A stretch of DNA of 64,000 bases from Flavobacteriaceae bacterium (lineage in GTDB: Bacteria; Bacteroidota; Bacteroidia; Flavobacteriales; Flavobacteriaceae), in contig JAENXC010000009.1 in the NCBI GenBank assembly GCA_016649715.1, positions 62,001-126,000 on the forward strand, read 5' to 3'. Under the pieces are notes generated by a model, which was not told where the DNA came from, searched no databases, and was given only the letters and a program-made list of their open reading frames with translations. Below are positions 8,300 to 15,986 of this stretch, piece after piece. The translations under genes were made by a program, and so were the position numbers. Positions within the stretch are counted from its first letter, which is position 1, and the number at the start of each line of letters is the position of its first letter.

Positions 8300-9523
8300 A
8301 TGTTACCAGGAATAAAGATAACTTTTGATAATGGAAATATTGGCACAGTGGTTTCCACCGCCGACGGTATTTTCGGGTTTATAGCCTCTGCGGTTGCAGT
8401 TGTCGATAAATTCGCTTTAAACACACCCTACAGCGTTCGCGGGATGGTAGATGTTGCCAAGCTTGGCATATTGCCGGACGTGAACAACGGAGTGCTTTAC
8501 AAAAAGCTGAAGGAGTATTACGCTGAAGCCGGTGAAGGAACTAAAGTTTGGTTAATGGGTCGCGCTAAAACTGAAACTCCAAGCGAATGGTTTACTCCAG
8601 ACGGGGTAACAGGAATTATTCCGGCCAAAACATTTGTGGACGCTTCCAACGGTGAAATTAGTCTTTTGATGACTTCTTTTGACCCTGACGGGCTATATGT
8701 AGTTGCTTTGGTAACTGGACTTGACGCAGACGTTTGGTTAGCGAAAGCTGCCGCACAAACTTTCTGTGAGGACTATACTGAAAATCAATATTCACCTTTA
8801 ATAGTTATTTTGGAAGGTTACGCTTTTAGCGGAACCACTGCCGACTTACCCTCGTTGCTTGAAAGTACAGATAACCGTGTAGGTATCTTTATCGGCGACT
8901 CGGCAAAACAAACTGGAGACGTTACAAACAACAACCAGGCTAACCACATTTTGGGTGGCCGCCTTGCAAATATTGGAGTTGAAGAAAACGCAGGAAAAGT
9001 GAAGCTTGGCGAGTTGGCAACAACTACCGCCTTTATAGTAGACGAGCCTGTAGAGGCCGTTGACGTGGAAAGTATTCACGACAAGGGCTATATCACATTC
9101 CGTACACACGTGCGTAGAGCCGGATATTACATTAGTGACGATCCGTTGGCCACTGGCCTTGATGATGATTACCACTACATTACCCGTCGCCGAACAATCG
9201 ATAAAGCTTACCGAATTGCACACAACGTGGCAAGCCGTGAAATTCTTAACGATTTTGACGTGACCAACGCCGGTACTGTTTCACCAATTTACGCACGTAG
9301 CGTAGAGGCGGCACTAGAGCAGGAAATCTACAACCAAATGACCCAACAGGGTGAATTGAGCGCGGATTCTACCAACAAGGACGATTTGGGCGTAAAGGCA
9401 AAATTCAACACCACAATTAACGTGGCGCAAACAAGCCGCTTGGAATTGAGCCTAAAAGTAAGGCCAAAAGGCTACGCCCGATGGATTGAAATTACCCTTG
9501 GGTATGATGTTTCACTAAATTAA
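8300..9523 (+). CDS. Tail sheath protein (DUF2586-like)
   Basis: A 407-residue protein beginning MLPGIKITFDNGNIG. The pattern matches the DUF2586 group of contractile tail sheath proteins in Bacteroidota Mu-like phages. It has an N-terminal domain with GFIASAVAVVDKF, a central domain with LLMTSFDPDGLYVVALVTG, and a C-terminal sheath-core segment (RRTIDKAYRIAHNVASREIL) like the helix with which sheath subunits lock onto the tube. It ends in a beta-rich tail (GYARWIEITLGYDVSL). The sheath contracts around the tube during DNA injection. The tube gene follows 10 bases downstream, the canonical sheath-tube order of myophages. Confidence 0.8.
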   Translation: MLPGIKITFDNGNIGTVVSTADGIFGFIASAVAVVDKFALNTPYSVRGMVDVAKLGILPDVNNGVLYKKLKEYYAEAGEGTKVWLMGRAKTETPSEWFTPDGVTGIIPAKTFVDASNGEISLLMTSFDPDGLYVVALVTGLDADVWLAKAAAQTFCEDYTENQYSPLIVILEGYAFSGTTADLPSLLESTDNRVGIFIGDSAKQTGDVTNNNQANHILGGRLANIGVEENAGKVKLGELATTTAFIVDEPVEAVDVESIHDKGYITFRTHVRRAGYYISDDPLATGLDDDYHYITRRRTIDKAYRIAHNVASREILNDFDVTNAGTVSPIYARSVEAALEQEIYNQMTQQGELSADSTNKDDLGVKAKFNTTINVAQTSRLELSLKVRPKGYARWIEITLGYDVSLN

Positions 9524-9533
9524 CAACAAAGAC

Positions 9534-9947
9534 ATGGCATTTAATAGTAGAGAATACGAGTGGGCAGATATGTCCTTAATCCTTGGCGGAGGCGATATGG
9601 TTGAAATCCGCGCCATTAAGTACAAGGAAAAAATGGAAAAGGAGCCGATCTATGCGAAAGGCCGACAGCCACATTCCATACAAGCCGGTAACCAAGCTTA
9701 TGAGGGTGAGATTACCCTTTTGCAAAGCGGGTATGACAAGTTAGTAATTGCAGGTGCCGGTAGCGTACTTAACCTGAACCTTTTGGGGATGGTTGCCTAC
9801 GGCAATCCAATGTCTGGAGATGCAATTAGAACCAAGTCACTTATCGGTCTTCAATTTACTGAAGCTGAAAACGCAATGAAACAAGGCGACAAGTTTATGG
9901 AAGTTTCACTTCCATTTATCTGTCTTAACATTAGTCAACTCGCATAA
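9534..9947 (+). CDS. Tail tube protein
   Basis: A 137-residue protein directly after the sheath gene, with the size and beta-rich pattern of contractile tail tube subunits. It begins MAFNSREYEWADMSLILGGG, followed by VEIRAIKYKEKMEKEPIY and YEGEITLLQSGYDKL. The segment near residue 30-50 containing AKGRQPHSIQAGNQ is typical for tube proteins in which a loop contacts the neighbouring subunit. Six copies per ring would form the inner tube. The chaperone gene begins 2 bases downstream. The call rests on position and overall pattern. Confidence 0.76.
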   Translation: MAFNSREYEWADMSLILGGGDMVEIRAIKYKEKMEKEPIYAKGRQPHSIQAGNQAYEGEITLLQSGYDKLVIAGAGSVLNLNLLGMVAYGNPMSGDAIRTKSLIGLQFTEAENAMKQGDKFMEVSLPFICLNISQLA

Positions 9948-9949
9948 TT

Positions 9950-10249
9950 ATGAAAGGTTCAGAAATCCCCCAAGAACAGATAGACAAATGGAAAAAACAG
10001 TTTGATGTTGTTTTCCGAATTGGTCCAACCGAGAAAGGTTATGTTGGCTATTGCCGCAACGCCACCCGCCAAGAAATGAGTTTTCTTTCGGTTCAAAAAG
10101 ACCCTATAAAATTCAATGAAGGTCTGCTAAAGGCCTGCTGGTTGGACGGTGATAAGGAAATCCAAGAAAGGGATGCAATCTTTATGGGGCTTGCCTCTCA
10201 AATTGCGCAGTTAATGCACAGTGAAGAGGTGAAGATGGAAAAGCTTTAG
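9950..10249 (+). CDS. Tail assembly chaperone (short form)
   Basis: A 99-residue acidic/basic protein (MKGSEIPQEQIDKWKKQFDV) between the tube and tape measure genes, the place occupied by lambda G, P2 E and the Mu tail chaperone. These chaperones bind the tape measure and are not part of the virion. The family is usually made in two forms by ribosomal frameshifting, and here the -1 frame is open across the end of this gene and encodes a 53-residue extension. The 3' end reads GAA AAG CTT TAG, where AAG can re-pair with AAA after a -1 slip. Confidence 0.72.
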   Translation: MKGSEIPQEQIDKWKKQFDVVFRIGPTEKGYVGYCRNATRQEMSFLSVQKDPIKFNEGLLKACWLDGDKEIQERDAIFMGLASQIAQLMHSEEVKMEKL

Positions 10250-10404
10250 AGGTTGCGGAAGCTGACCCAAAAGACTTCCTGCGCATTAGCAATATGCAAA
10301 TAAGATACTATTTGCACATTGATCCCGACAGCCTCAGTACAGAAGAATGGGCGCAAACAATTAAAGAACTGGAGCATATCCGAAAACTTGAAAAAGGCCA
10401 ATAG
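10243..10404 (+). CDS. -1 frameshift extension of the tail assembly chaperone
   Basis: In the -1 frame relative to the chaperone, an uninterrupted stretch from the overlap to a TAG at 10402-10404 encodes about 53 residues (start ALEVAEADPKDFLRISNMQI). The part SLSTEEWAQTIKELEHIRK resembles the T-like extensions of tail chaperones. The frame has no start codon before an internal ATG, so translation by frameshift from the upstream gene is the simplest explanation. The likely slip point is near GGAAAAG at 10237-10243, where the second codon re-pairs perfectly and the first has one mismatch. The tape measure gene starts 10 bases later. Confidence 0.6.
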   Translation, partial: ALEVAEADPKDFLRISNMQIRYYLHIDPDSLSTEEWAQTIKELEHIRKLEKGQ

Positions 10405-10413
10405 CCATCCCCA

Positions 10414-12453
10414 ATGGACAATACGCTAAACTATAACATTAAGTTCCAAACCAACGCCGACAGGATAACTGCCGGCGTTGATAAATTGGATAAAACCCTA
10501 AACAAGGCGGGCAGAGGCGCGATGACTTTAGGGCAAAAGTTTGGTCAGGCTATGCAGTCCATGAACAGCAAACTCAATACCATCCGTATTGATAGCTTAG
10601 TGAACAATATAGGCCACGCGGCAAATGGCTTGAACGCCATGAGCGCTCCTGGCTTAAAACTTACCTCAGAACTTGCCGACCTTTCGGCAATTGCCGGAGT
10701 TACCGGAAAAGGCTTAGATGAAATTGAGGGCTACGCCCGACAAAATGCCGTAACTTTTGGTGGCGATGCCGCCGCCGGCATAAACTCCTACAAGCTTATT
10801 CTTTCCCAATTAGGACCAGAAATTGCCAAAGTCCCCCAAGGCCTAAAAGCTATGGGCGACAACGTGAGCATTCTCAGTAAGACAATGGGTGGGGATACCG
10901 CTGCCGCTACTGAGGTGCTTACTACGGCAATGAACCAATTTCAAGTTTCCACAGCCGACCCAATAAAGGCGAGCAAGGAAATGGCTGATATGATGAACAT
11001 CATGGCCGCAGCCGCAAAAGAGGGATCGGCAGAACTACCACAACAAAAAGCCGCATTGGAACAATCGGGAATGGCGGCAAAGGCAGCGAATGTTTCCTTT
11101 GCTGAAACCGCAGCGGCAATCCAAGTTTTGGACAAAGCCGGTAAAAAAGGAAGTGAAGGAGGGGTTGCGTTGCGAAACACTATGGCCGTGCTTTCCCAAG
11201 GCCGATTTTTACCGAAAGATGTACAGGAAGAACTGAAAGCCGCGGGCGTTGATGTGAACGTGTTGGGCGATAAATCCTTGACCCTTGCAGATCGTTTGCG
11301 GCCGCTGAAAGGCATCATGAATGATTCTGCCTTAGTTACCAAGCTTTTTGGACGTGAAAACAGCAACGCCGCCTTGGCGTTGGTAAGCGGAATTGACGAG
11401 CAGGAGCGTTTGACTGAAAAAATACAGGGCACAAATACCGCAATGGAGCAAGCAGCTATTGTAATGGCTTCCCCCGAAGAAATAGCAAAAAGGTTAACTG
11501 CCCGGATTGACGATATGAAGATTAGTTTTTTCAACGCCACCGGCGGTACAATGGCATACGTTTCAGTATTAGGAAATATGGCCTTTGACGTGGGAAACTT
11601 GATACCCTTGTTTTCGGCAAGTGCCAAGGCCATCGCCTTTATGACCAATGCCACAAAGTTACAAGCCTTGTGGACTGGAATAACCACCACTGCCACATCC
11701 GTGTGGACTGGCGCACAATGGTTGCTTAATGCTGCTATGACCGCCAACCCTATTGGGGTGATTATTATGGCCATTGCCGCGCTTGTTGCCGGCATTGTTT
11801 GGCTCGTTTCCAATGTCGAAGGTTTTGGGGAGTACTGGGATCACACTTGGAAGGGCGCAAAGTTAATATTTAGCGCAGTTGTGGAAGGGTTTAAGGTAAA
11901 CTTTAATGCCATGGTAGATGGGATTATGATTGGGATAAACGCCATAAAATTTGGTTGGTACAAATTTAAAGAGGTTATGGGTATTGGCGACAGTACCGAA
12001 AATCAAAATATGATTGCCCAAATACAGGCGGACACAGTTGCCAGAATGGACGCAATTAAGGAGGGACAGAAAAAAGTGGCAAAGATTGCGCTTGAAGGAG
12101 CCAAGGAGTTAACTATTGGCGCAAGTAAATTGAAATGGAAGAATGACGGTGAAACTTCTGAAGCTTCAGCGGATGCGGGGGGAATTGCTGCGCCAAACCC
12201 AAGTCCGGGAACTGAAGGAAGTAGCGCTGGAACCGCGGGAGGTAAAACGGGCGAAAACGACAAAACAAAAACCAATACCGCCATCGCCACCGGTGGCACA
12301 AAACACAATTACATCACCATCACCATGAAAGATTTGATTGGTGTATTGAACATAAAAGGAAACGATTTTAAAGATTCCGCAAAACAAATGCAGGACCAAA
12401 GTGCAGACGCTTTAATGCGAACGCTGGCACTTGCGGTTACTGCGGGGAGTTAG
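10414..12453 (+). CDS. Tail tape measure protein (TP901 family)
   Basis: A 679-residue protein. Residues about 60-330 contain the TP901 tape measure core: ADLSAIAGVTGKGLDEIEGY, the alternating Ala/Gly-rich helices around AAAEVL-like segments, MADMMNIMAAAAKEGSAELP and GKKGSEGGVALRNTMAVLSQ. Residues about 430-470 form a hydrophobic region (ANPIGVIIMAIAALVAGIVW) that may insert into the host membrane. The C-terminal part has a Gly/Ser/Thr-rich linker and ends in SADALMRTLALAVTAGS. The length would set the tail length, here rather short. The stop codon and last residue lie inside a 34-bp repeat shared with the end of the hub gene. Confidence 0.88.
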   Translation: MDNTLNYNIKFQTNADRITAGVDKLDKTLNKAGRGAMTLGQKFGQAMQSMNSKLNTIRIDSLVNNIGHAANGLNAMSAPGLKLTSELADLSAIAGVTGKGLDEIEGYARQNAVTFGGDAAAGINSYKLILSQLGPEIAKVPQGLKAMGDNVSILSKTMGGDTAAATEVLTTAMNQFQVSTADPIKASKEMADMMNIMAAAAKEGSAELPQQKAALEQSGMAAKAANVSFAETAAAIQVLDKAGKKGSEGGVALRNTMAVLSQGRFLPKDVQEELKAAGVDVNVLGDKSLTLADRLRPLKGIMNDSALVTKLFGRENSNAALALVSGIDEQERLTEKIQGTNTAMEQAAIVMASPEEIAKRLTARIDDMKISFFNATGGTMAYVSVLGNMAFDVGNLIPLFSASAKAIAFMTNATKLQALWTGITTTATSVWTGAQWLLNAAMTANPIGVIIMAIAALVAGIVWLVSNVEGFGEYWDHTWKGAKLIFSAVVEGFKVNFNAMVDGIMIGINAIKFGWYKFKEVMGIGDSTENQNMIAQIQADTVARMDAIKEGQKKVAKIALEGAKELTIGASKLKWKNDGETSEASADAGGIAAPNPSPGTEGSSAGTAGGKTGENDKTKTNTAIATGGTKHNYITITMKDLIGVLNIKGNDFKDSAKQMQDQSADALMRTLALAVTAGS

Positions 12454-12481
12454 GGATTGACCCCCTGCCCCCTAAAGGGGG
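12448..12481 (+). repeat. 34-bp GC-rich repeat, copy 1
   Basis: A 34-bp sequence starting AGTTAGGGATTGA and containing the hairpin-forming CCCCCTAAAGGGGG is identical to 14612-14645. It includes the TAG stop of the tape measure gene. A shorter relative lies at 13621-13641 and a diverged one at about 54090-54115, so the family is not confined to the phage. Confidence 0.85.
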
Positions 12482-12499
12482 AAACGAAGATTAGTTATT

Positions 12500-13171
12500 A
12501 TGGCATTTGAGAATACGGACATATTATTTGCAGCTTTAGTGGGCTCCCGTTTTGGCGGCGACCCTGCCAAGTTTAAAATTATACAGGACGAGATGGCGAA
12601 GCATGTGAAGTTTCCCACCCCGTTTTTACCTTTTCACGTGCCCACGTTTGTTTACCCCGTTGCTGGGGAGGAGCGCGAGGATAATAACAGAGCCACGCCG
12701 CCAAGACCAGAAGCGGAACAGTTTTTCCCTTTTACATTTTCGGGTGATGACGGAGAGCGGTATTTATTGCCGTATGAGCCAATGATCAATATATCCGGGC
12801 GTAATGTAATTGTGCGCCGGGACATTGCAAAGGCAAAGACCGAAAGCGGCACTGAGTTGGGCGGAACCGTAAAGGAAAGATGGACCAGGGGAGACTATGA
12901 AATTACAATTACTGGAGCCCTACACGGCAGTTTATTGACCGGTAGTGTTGAGGACTGTTTTCCTCGGGAAGATTTTGAAAAGCTTCGGGATTATATGACC
13001 TCGGCAAAAAGCTTGACCGTGTATTGTGAGCCGCTCCAGCTGTTGGGAATTGACCAAATAGTTATTGAAGACTTTAGTTGGCCATTCACAAAAGGTGAAA
13101 ACGTACAAGCCTACGAGATTAAGGCGTATTCAGATTATGACTACAAACTTTTATTAGATATAAATGATTAA
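12500..13171 (+). CDS. DUF6046-like tail protein (Mu gpN position)
   Basis: A 223-residue protein (MAFENTDILFAALVGSRFGG) directly after the tape measure gene, where Mu has gene N, a tail/DNA-circularisation protein. It contains RYLLPYEPMINISGRNVIVR, GTVKERWTRGDYEITITGAL and a C-terminal YEIKAYSDYDYKLLLDIND, a beta-rich pattern I associate with DUF6046 proteins of Bacteroidota phages. The KERWTRGDYEI segment resembles the LysM-interacting baseplate proteins that contact the hub. The product is probably a baseplate or tube-terminator component. It overlaps the next gene by 8 bases. Confidence 0.62.
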   Translation: MAFENTDILFAALVGSRFGGDPAKFKIIQDEMAKHVKFPTPFLPFHVPTFVYPVAGEEREDNNRATPPRPEAEQFFPFTFSGDDGERYLLPYEPMINISGRNVIVRRDIAKAKTESGTELGGTVKERWTRGDYEITITGALHGSLLTGSVEDCFPREDFEKLRDYMTSAKSLTVYCEPLQLLGIDQIVIEDFSWPFTKGENVQAYEIKAYSDYDYKLLLDIND

Positions 13172-13562
13172 AGACTTTATGAAAGCGTTCGCGCTGGTTT
13201 TAATGTTACTGGTCGGGATGACCAGTTTCACGGGATTCGGGAATACTACCCCCGACCTGGCCAAAAATTCAGAAACCGCAAAGGCCAATTTGGCCGCTCC
13301 GGTAAGTGTAGGTGTTGAAGTGCTAATTATGGCACAAAATTATGAAGCTTTGGAAATTGTGGCTTCTGAAAATTACAGTTTCACAATAAATAAACAAGAG
13401 CCTTTTTTGTCTCAAGCAAAAGTGAACCTAACCGTGCAACCCTTTTATGACTCAGGGGGTGGCGTGTTACTCTTTTATGCTAATAGTGAAAGGCGAACAA
13501 ATAACAAAGAAAATTACCGCAGCCCCAGAGACGGGATTAGTTGCAACGAAGCTTACATATAA
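13164..13562 (+). CDS. Exported phage protein of unknown function, moron candidate
   Basis: A 132-residue protein with a typical signal peptide or single N-terminal membrane segment (FMKAFALVLMLLVGMTSFTG). The rest (about 100 residues) contains SVGVEVLIMAQNYEALEIVA and YSFTINKQEPFLSQAKVNL and no Cys-rich or enzyme motif that I recognise. An exported protein inside a tail operon is unusual. The gene is followed by a strong terminator-like hairpin at 13584-13615 and by a copy of the GC-rich repeat. This fits a late-added gene that may alter the host envelope, for example superinfection exclusion, but that is inference. It overlaps the upstream gene by 8 bases and has no visible promoter of its own. 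Confidence 0.55.
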   Translation: MIKDFMKAFALVLMLLVGMTSFTGFGNTTPDLAKNSETAKANLAAPVSVGVEVLIMAQNYEALEIVASENYSFTINKQEPFLSQAKVNLTVQPFYDSGGGVLLFYANSERRTNNKENYRSPRDGISCNEAYI

Positions 13563-13583
13563 TAAAACAGAATTGAATTAGCT

Positions 13584-13617
13584 AAAAATCCCCATTCAAA
13601 TGGGTGGGGATTTTTTT
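13584..13617 (+). terminator. Rho-independent terminator-like hairpin
   Basis: AAAAATCCCCA (13584-13594) pairs perfectly with TGGGGATTTTT (13605-13615), with a 10-base loop and a run of seven T at 13611-13617. It would terminate at least part of the transcription leaving the exported-protein gene, in the middle of the tail operon. Because of the A/T flanks it could act on either strand. Confidence 0.7.
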
Positions 13618-13620
13618 AAA

Positions 13621-13641
13621 CCCCCAACCCCTAAAGGGGAG
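13621..13641 (+). repeat. Short copy of the GC-rich hairpin repeat
   Basis: CCCCCAACCCCTAAAGGGGA lies between the terminator and the hub gene and belongs to the same family as the two 34-bp copies. Together the three copies flank the DUF6046/exported pair and the hub gene, so each of these segments is bounded by a repeat. Confidence 0.65.
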
Positions 13642-13645
13642 TATT

Positions 13646-14617
13646 ATGTTACTGGACATCGATTGGAACATAGAATTCAACAACAAAGGCACCCGCACCA
13701 GATTGGCGTTGATGGCTGAGTTGGAAATAATTAAAGATGTTGACAATCTGGCAGACACCGCCACCATCGTATTGCCGGAAAGCATAATGAACGAGGCCTT
13801 GAATTTTGAAAACAAAATTGCCCGCGGTACCGAGGTTTTAATTCAGCTTGGTTACAACGGCAATTTAGTCACCGAGTTTGTGGGCTACATTCAAGATATT
13901 ACCAATAGTGACAGTTCTTTGAAAATACTTTGTGAAGATGCTCTTTTCCTGTTTAGGGTTGGCGTGCCGGACAAAGAAATGAAGCCAACGAGCGTGAGCC
14001 AAGTGGCACAATATGTAATTGACAATGTGGACAGTTCCTTTAAACTGGATTGCTCTTTTGGTATTACCTATGAAAAATTCACAATCCATCAAGCCACCGG
14101 TTATGATGTTTTGAAAAAATTACAGGAAGAAACAAAGGCGAGTGTGAAATTTGACACTGAGACCAAGACATTGCATATTCACCCACCCTATACTAAAAAA
14201 GGAGGCAAGGTGTATTACTCAATGCAAAAAAATATTGAAGCTTCAAGTTTGGAGTACAAAAACAAACTGGATTATAAACTTGAGGTGACCGTTGAAAGCA
14301 CGGACATAAAAGGAAATGTGCGCAAGGTAGTTTCCGGAACTATTGGAGGCGATAAAATTACGCTTAAAGTGGGCGCAATGGACGAAGCTTCTATGAAAAA
14401 AGTGGCAGATGCAGCCCTGCAAAGGCAAAATGCGGCGGGCTATGAAGGTAGCTTTGATACGTGGTTGATTCCATTTGTGTCGCCTACCTACTCCGCACGC
14501 ATAAAGGATGAAGATTACCCGGACAAAACCGCTTTTTATTATGTGAAAAGTGTGAAAACGAGTTTAAGTTCTGGAGGCGGGAAACGAACCGTTACACCAG
14601 GAATAAAATTAAGTTAG
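13646..14617 (+). CDS. Baseplate hub protein (gpD / Mu gpP-like)
   Basis: A 323-residue protein starting at ATG 13646 (MLLDIDWNIEFNNKGTRTRL). The start 42 bases upstream is rejected because its codons would read through the GC-rich repeat. It has the features of late-control D/hub proteins: an N-terminal strand-rich region with DTATIVLPES and RGTEVLIQLGYNG, FVGYIQDITNSD, a central ATGYDVLKKLQEETKASV and a C-terminal barrel part with PFVSPTYSARIKDEDYPDK. Three copies would form the hub to which the spike attaches. The last residue and the stop come from the 34-bp repeat, so the original C-terminus may have been different. Confidence 0.75.
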   Translation: MLLDIDWNIEFNNKGTRTRLALMAELEIIKDVDNLADTATIVLPESIMNEALNFENKIARGTEVLIQLGYNGNLVTEFVGYIQDITNSDSSLKILCEDALFLFRVGVPDKEMKPTSVSQVAQYVIDNVDSSFKLDCSFGITYEKFTIHQATGYDVLKKLQEETKASVKFDTETKTLHIHPPYTKKGGKVYYSMQKNIEASSLEYKNKLDYKLEVTVESTDIKGNVRKVVSGTIGGDKITLKVGAMDEASMKKVADAALQRQNAAGYEGSFDTWLIPFVSPTYSARIKDEDYPDKTAFYYVKSVKTSLSSGGGKRTVTPGIKLS

Positions 14618-14645
14618 GGATTGACCCCCTGCCCCCTAAAGGGGG
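14612..14645 (+). repeat. 34-bp GC-rich repeat, copy 2
   Basis: Identical over 34 bases to 12448-12481. It supplies the final Ser codon and TAG of the hub gene in the same way as copy 1 does for the tape measure gene, and it lies just upstream of the spike gene start at 14655. Confidence 0.85.
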
Positions 14646-14654
14646 TGAAAAGAT

Positions 14655-15158
14655 ATGAAAGCAACGCCTTCAGATATTAAAAAAGCTTTACGTGAGATTG
14701 TGGGCGCAAACCCCAACCTGCCCATTACCGGCATCGTGAAAAGCGTGGAAGGCGACAGCTGTACTGTGGAATTGAAAAGTGGCTACGTGGCCACCGATGT
14801 AAAACTGAAGGCCACCATTGGGAATAATGATTATGTTATCCTAACGCCAAAGGTTGGCAGTACGGTTTTAATACTGAGCCTAAGCGGAACCTTGGACAAT
14901 TTGACAGTTGTGAAGATTGATCAGCTTGAAAAAATGGAGTACAGCCAAGGCGGGCTTGTTATCCTTGCCGATAGTGTAGATGGCAAAATACAGATAAAGA
15001 ATAAGCAAGTTTCATTTATAGAATTATTTGAGGCTTTGAAAAAATTGACAGCTGAGTTAACAGTTTCCACGCCAATGGGTCCAAGTGGAGTTCCATTGCC
15101 GCCAACGCAGTTAGCGCTTCAGCAATTTGAAATAAAGTTTAAACAGTTATTAAAATAG
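14655..15158 (+). CDS. Baseplate assembly / tail spike protein (gpV, Mu gp45-like)
   Basis: A 167-residue protein with an N-terminal OB-fold-like part: PITGIVKSVEGDSCTVELKS, VKLKATIGNNDYVILTPKVG and STVLILSLSGTLDNLTVVKI. These alternating strands are typical for gpV/gp45 spike proteins, which sit as a trimer below the hub and pierce the outer membrane. The C-terminal part is helical (FIELFEALKKLTAELTVSTP) with a Pro/Gly-rich turn. No metal-binding HxH tip motif is visible, so the needle tip may be a separate protein. It lies between the hub gene and the wedge genes, the canonical place. Confidence 0.7.
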   Translation: MKATPSDIKKALREIVGANPNLPITGIVKSVEGDSCTVELKSGYVATDVKLKATIGNNDYVILTPKVGSTVLILSLSGTLDNLTVVKIDQLEKMEYSQGGLVILADSVDGKIQIKNKQVSFIELFEALKKLTAELTVSTPMGPSGVPLPPTQLALQQFEIKFKQLLK

Positions 15159-15164
15159 AATTAA

Positions 15165-15380
15165 ATGCCATTTAACAAGCCAAAATTAAAAGCCGACATC
15201 AAGACGTTGCTCACGGAAATGAGAACCCGCACCGAAAATGCGGATGATGAATTTGCTACGCGCTTGAGCGATATGTTTGACGAGTACGCCAAAACGGGTA
15301 AACCAGTTTATGAATCGGGATTGATTGCCCCAAATGGTGGCGGTCCAGTAACCGGAACATTTATAGGATATTTAGAATAA
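15165..15380 (+). CDS. Small baseplate-region protein of unknown function
   Basis: A 71-residue protein (MPFNKPKLKADIKTLLTEMR) consisting of a charged helical N-terminal part and a short C-terminal Gly-rich tail (SGLIAPNGGGPVTGTFIGYL). Its stop overlaps the start of the gp25-like gene by one base (TAATG), so it is coupled to baseplate synthesis. The C-terminal Gly-rich segment could be a spike-tip or connector extension, but no family was recognised. Confidence 0.6.
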   Translation: MPFNKPKLKADIKTLLTEMRTRTENADDEFATRLSDMFDEYAKTGKPVYESGLIAPNGGGPVTGTFIGYLE

Positions 15381-15718
15381 TGCCAAAAGGAACAGGAATA
15401 CAACTAAATGATAACAATGACTCCGGAGAAATACTGGACATTAAAATCAACCCTGTGCGCGATGCTGAAGGGAAGATTTTAAGCGGTTTTGTTGTGGGCG
15501 ATACCTTGGAGCAAAACAAGGCATTGATACTAATTTCCAACCAAGGCGAAATGAAGCTGAGCCCACAAATTGGCGTAGGCATAGAGGGCGCAATTTTAAG
15601 CGAGGATTTTTTGGAATATCGCCACCGGATAAGAAAACATTTTGCCATAGATGGGTTGAACGTAACCCGCTTGGATTTATATATGAACAAACCTTTTAGA
15701 GTAGATGCGGGTTATTAA
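15380..15718 (+). CDS. Baseplate wedge protein (gpW/gp25-like, Mu gp46)
   Basis: A 112-residue protein with the length and pattern of gp25/gpW lysozyme-fold wedge proteins of contractile tails. It includes DIKINPVRDAEGKILSGFVV, QNKALILISNQGEMKLSPQI and GVGIEGAILSEDFLEYRHRI, which corresponds to the conserved helix of Mu gp46 homologues, followed by the strand LNVTRLDLYMNKPF. It connects the hub to the outer wedges and nucleates the sheath. It overlaps the LysM gene by 14 bases and follows the small 71-residue gene with a one-base overlap. Confidence 0.72.
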   Translation: MPKGTGIQLNDNNDSGEILDIKINPVRDAEGKILSGFVVGDTLEQNKALILISNQGEMKLSPQIGVGIEGAILSEDFLEYRHRIRKHFAIDGLNVTRLDLYMNKPFRVDAGY

Positions 15719-15986
15719 AGTACAACAGGGGCAAAGTTTGTTTGACGTGGCCATATTGACCCTCGGGTCTGCTCTAGGCGCGATATTGATTGCAGGTGAA
15801 AATAACCTGAGCGTTACCGATACGATAATGCCCGGGCAAACCCTGAACATACCCACGCAGTTGTTAAGCAAAAGCACTGTAAATGATTTTATGGCCAATG
15901 GAATAAACCCCGCAACGGCCGTAAGAATTAATAATGAAACACAATATGCGGTTGCCAATTATGTGGTGCCGAATTACTGGATATAA
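15705..15986 (+). CDS. LysM-domain baseplate protein
   Basis: A 93-residue protein that is mostly one LysM-like domain: VQQGQSLFDVAILTLGSALG, AGENNLSVTDTIMPGQTLNI and P at the end of the second helix-strand unit. Small LysM proteins (gpX, Mu gp44-related, T4 gp53) lie in the baseplate and stabilise the hub or bind peptidoglycan. The C-terminal 40 residues (NGINPATAVRINNETQYAVA) are an extension of unknown role. The start ATG overlaps the end of the wedge gene and its stop overlaps the next start by one base, so the genes are tightly coupled. Confidence 0.7.
   Translation: MRVIKVQQGQSLFDVAILTLGSALGAILIAGENNLSVTDTIMPGQTLNIPTQLLSKSTVNDFMANGINPATAVRINNETQYAVANYVVPNYWI

Noticed and set aside
10941-11813. 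290-residue open frame on the minus strand opposite the tape measure gene
   Set aside because: It is Ala/Ser-rich shadow coding produced by the codon usage of the tape measure gene, with no domain and no place in the operon.
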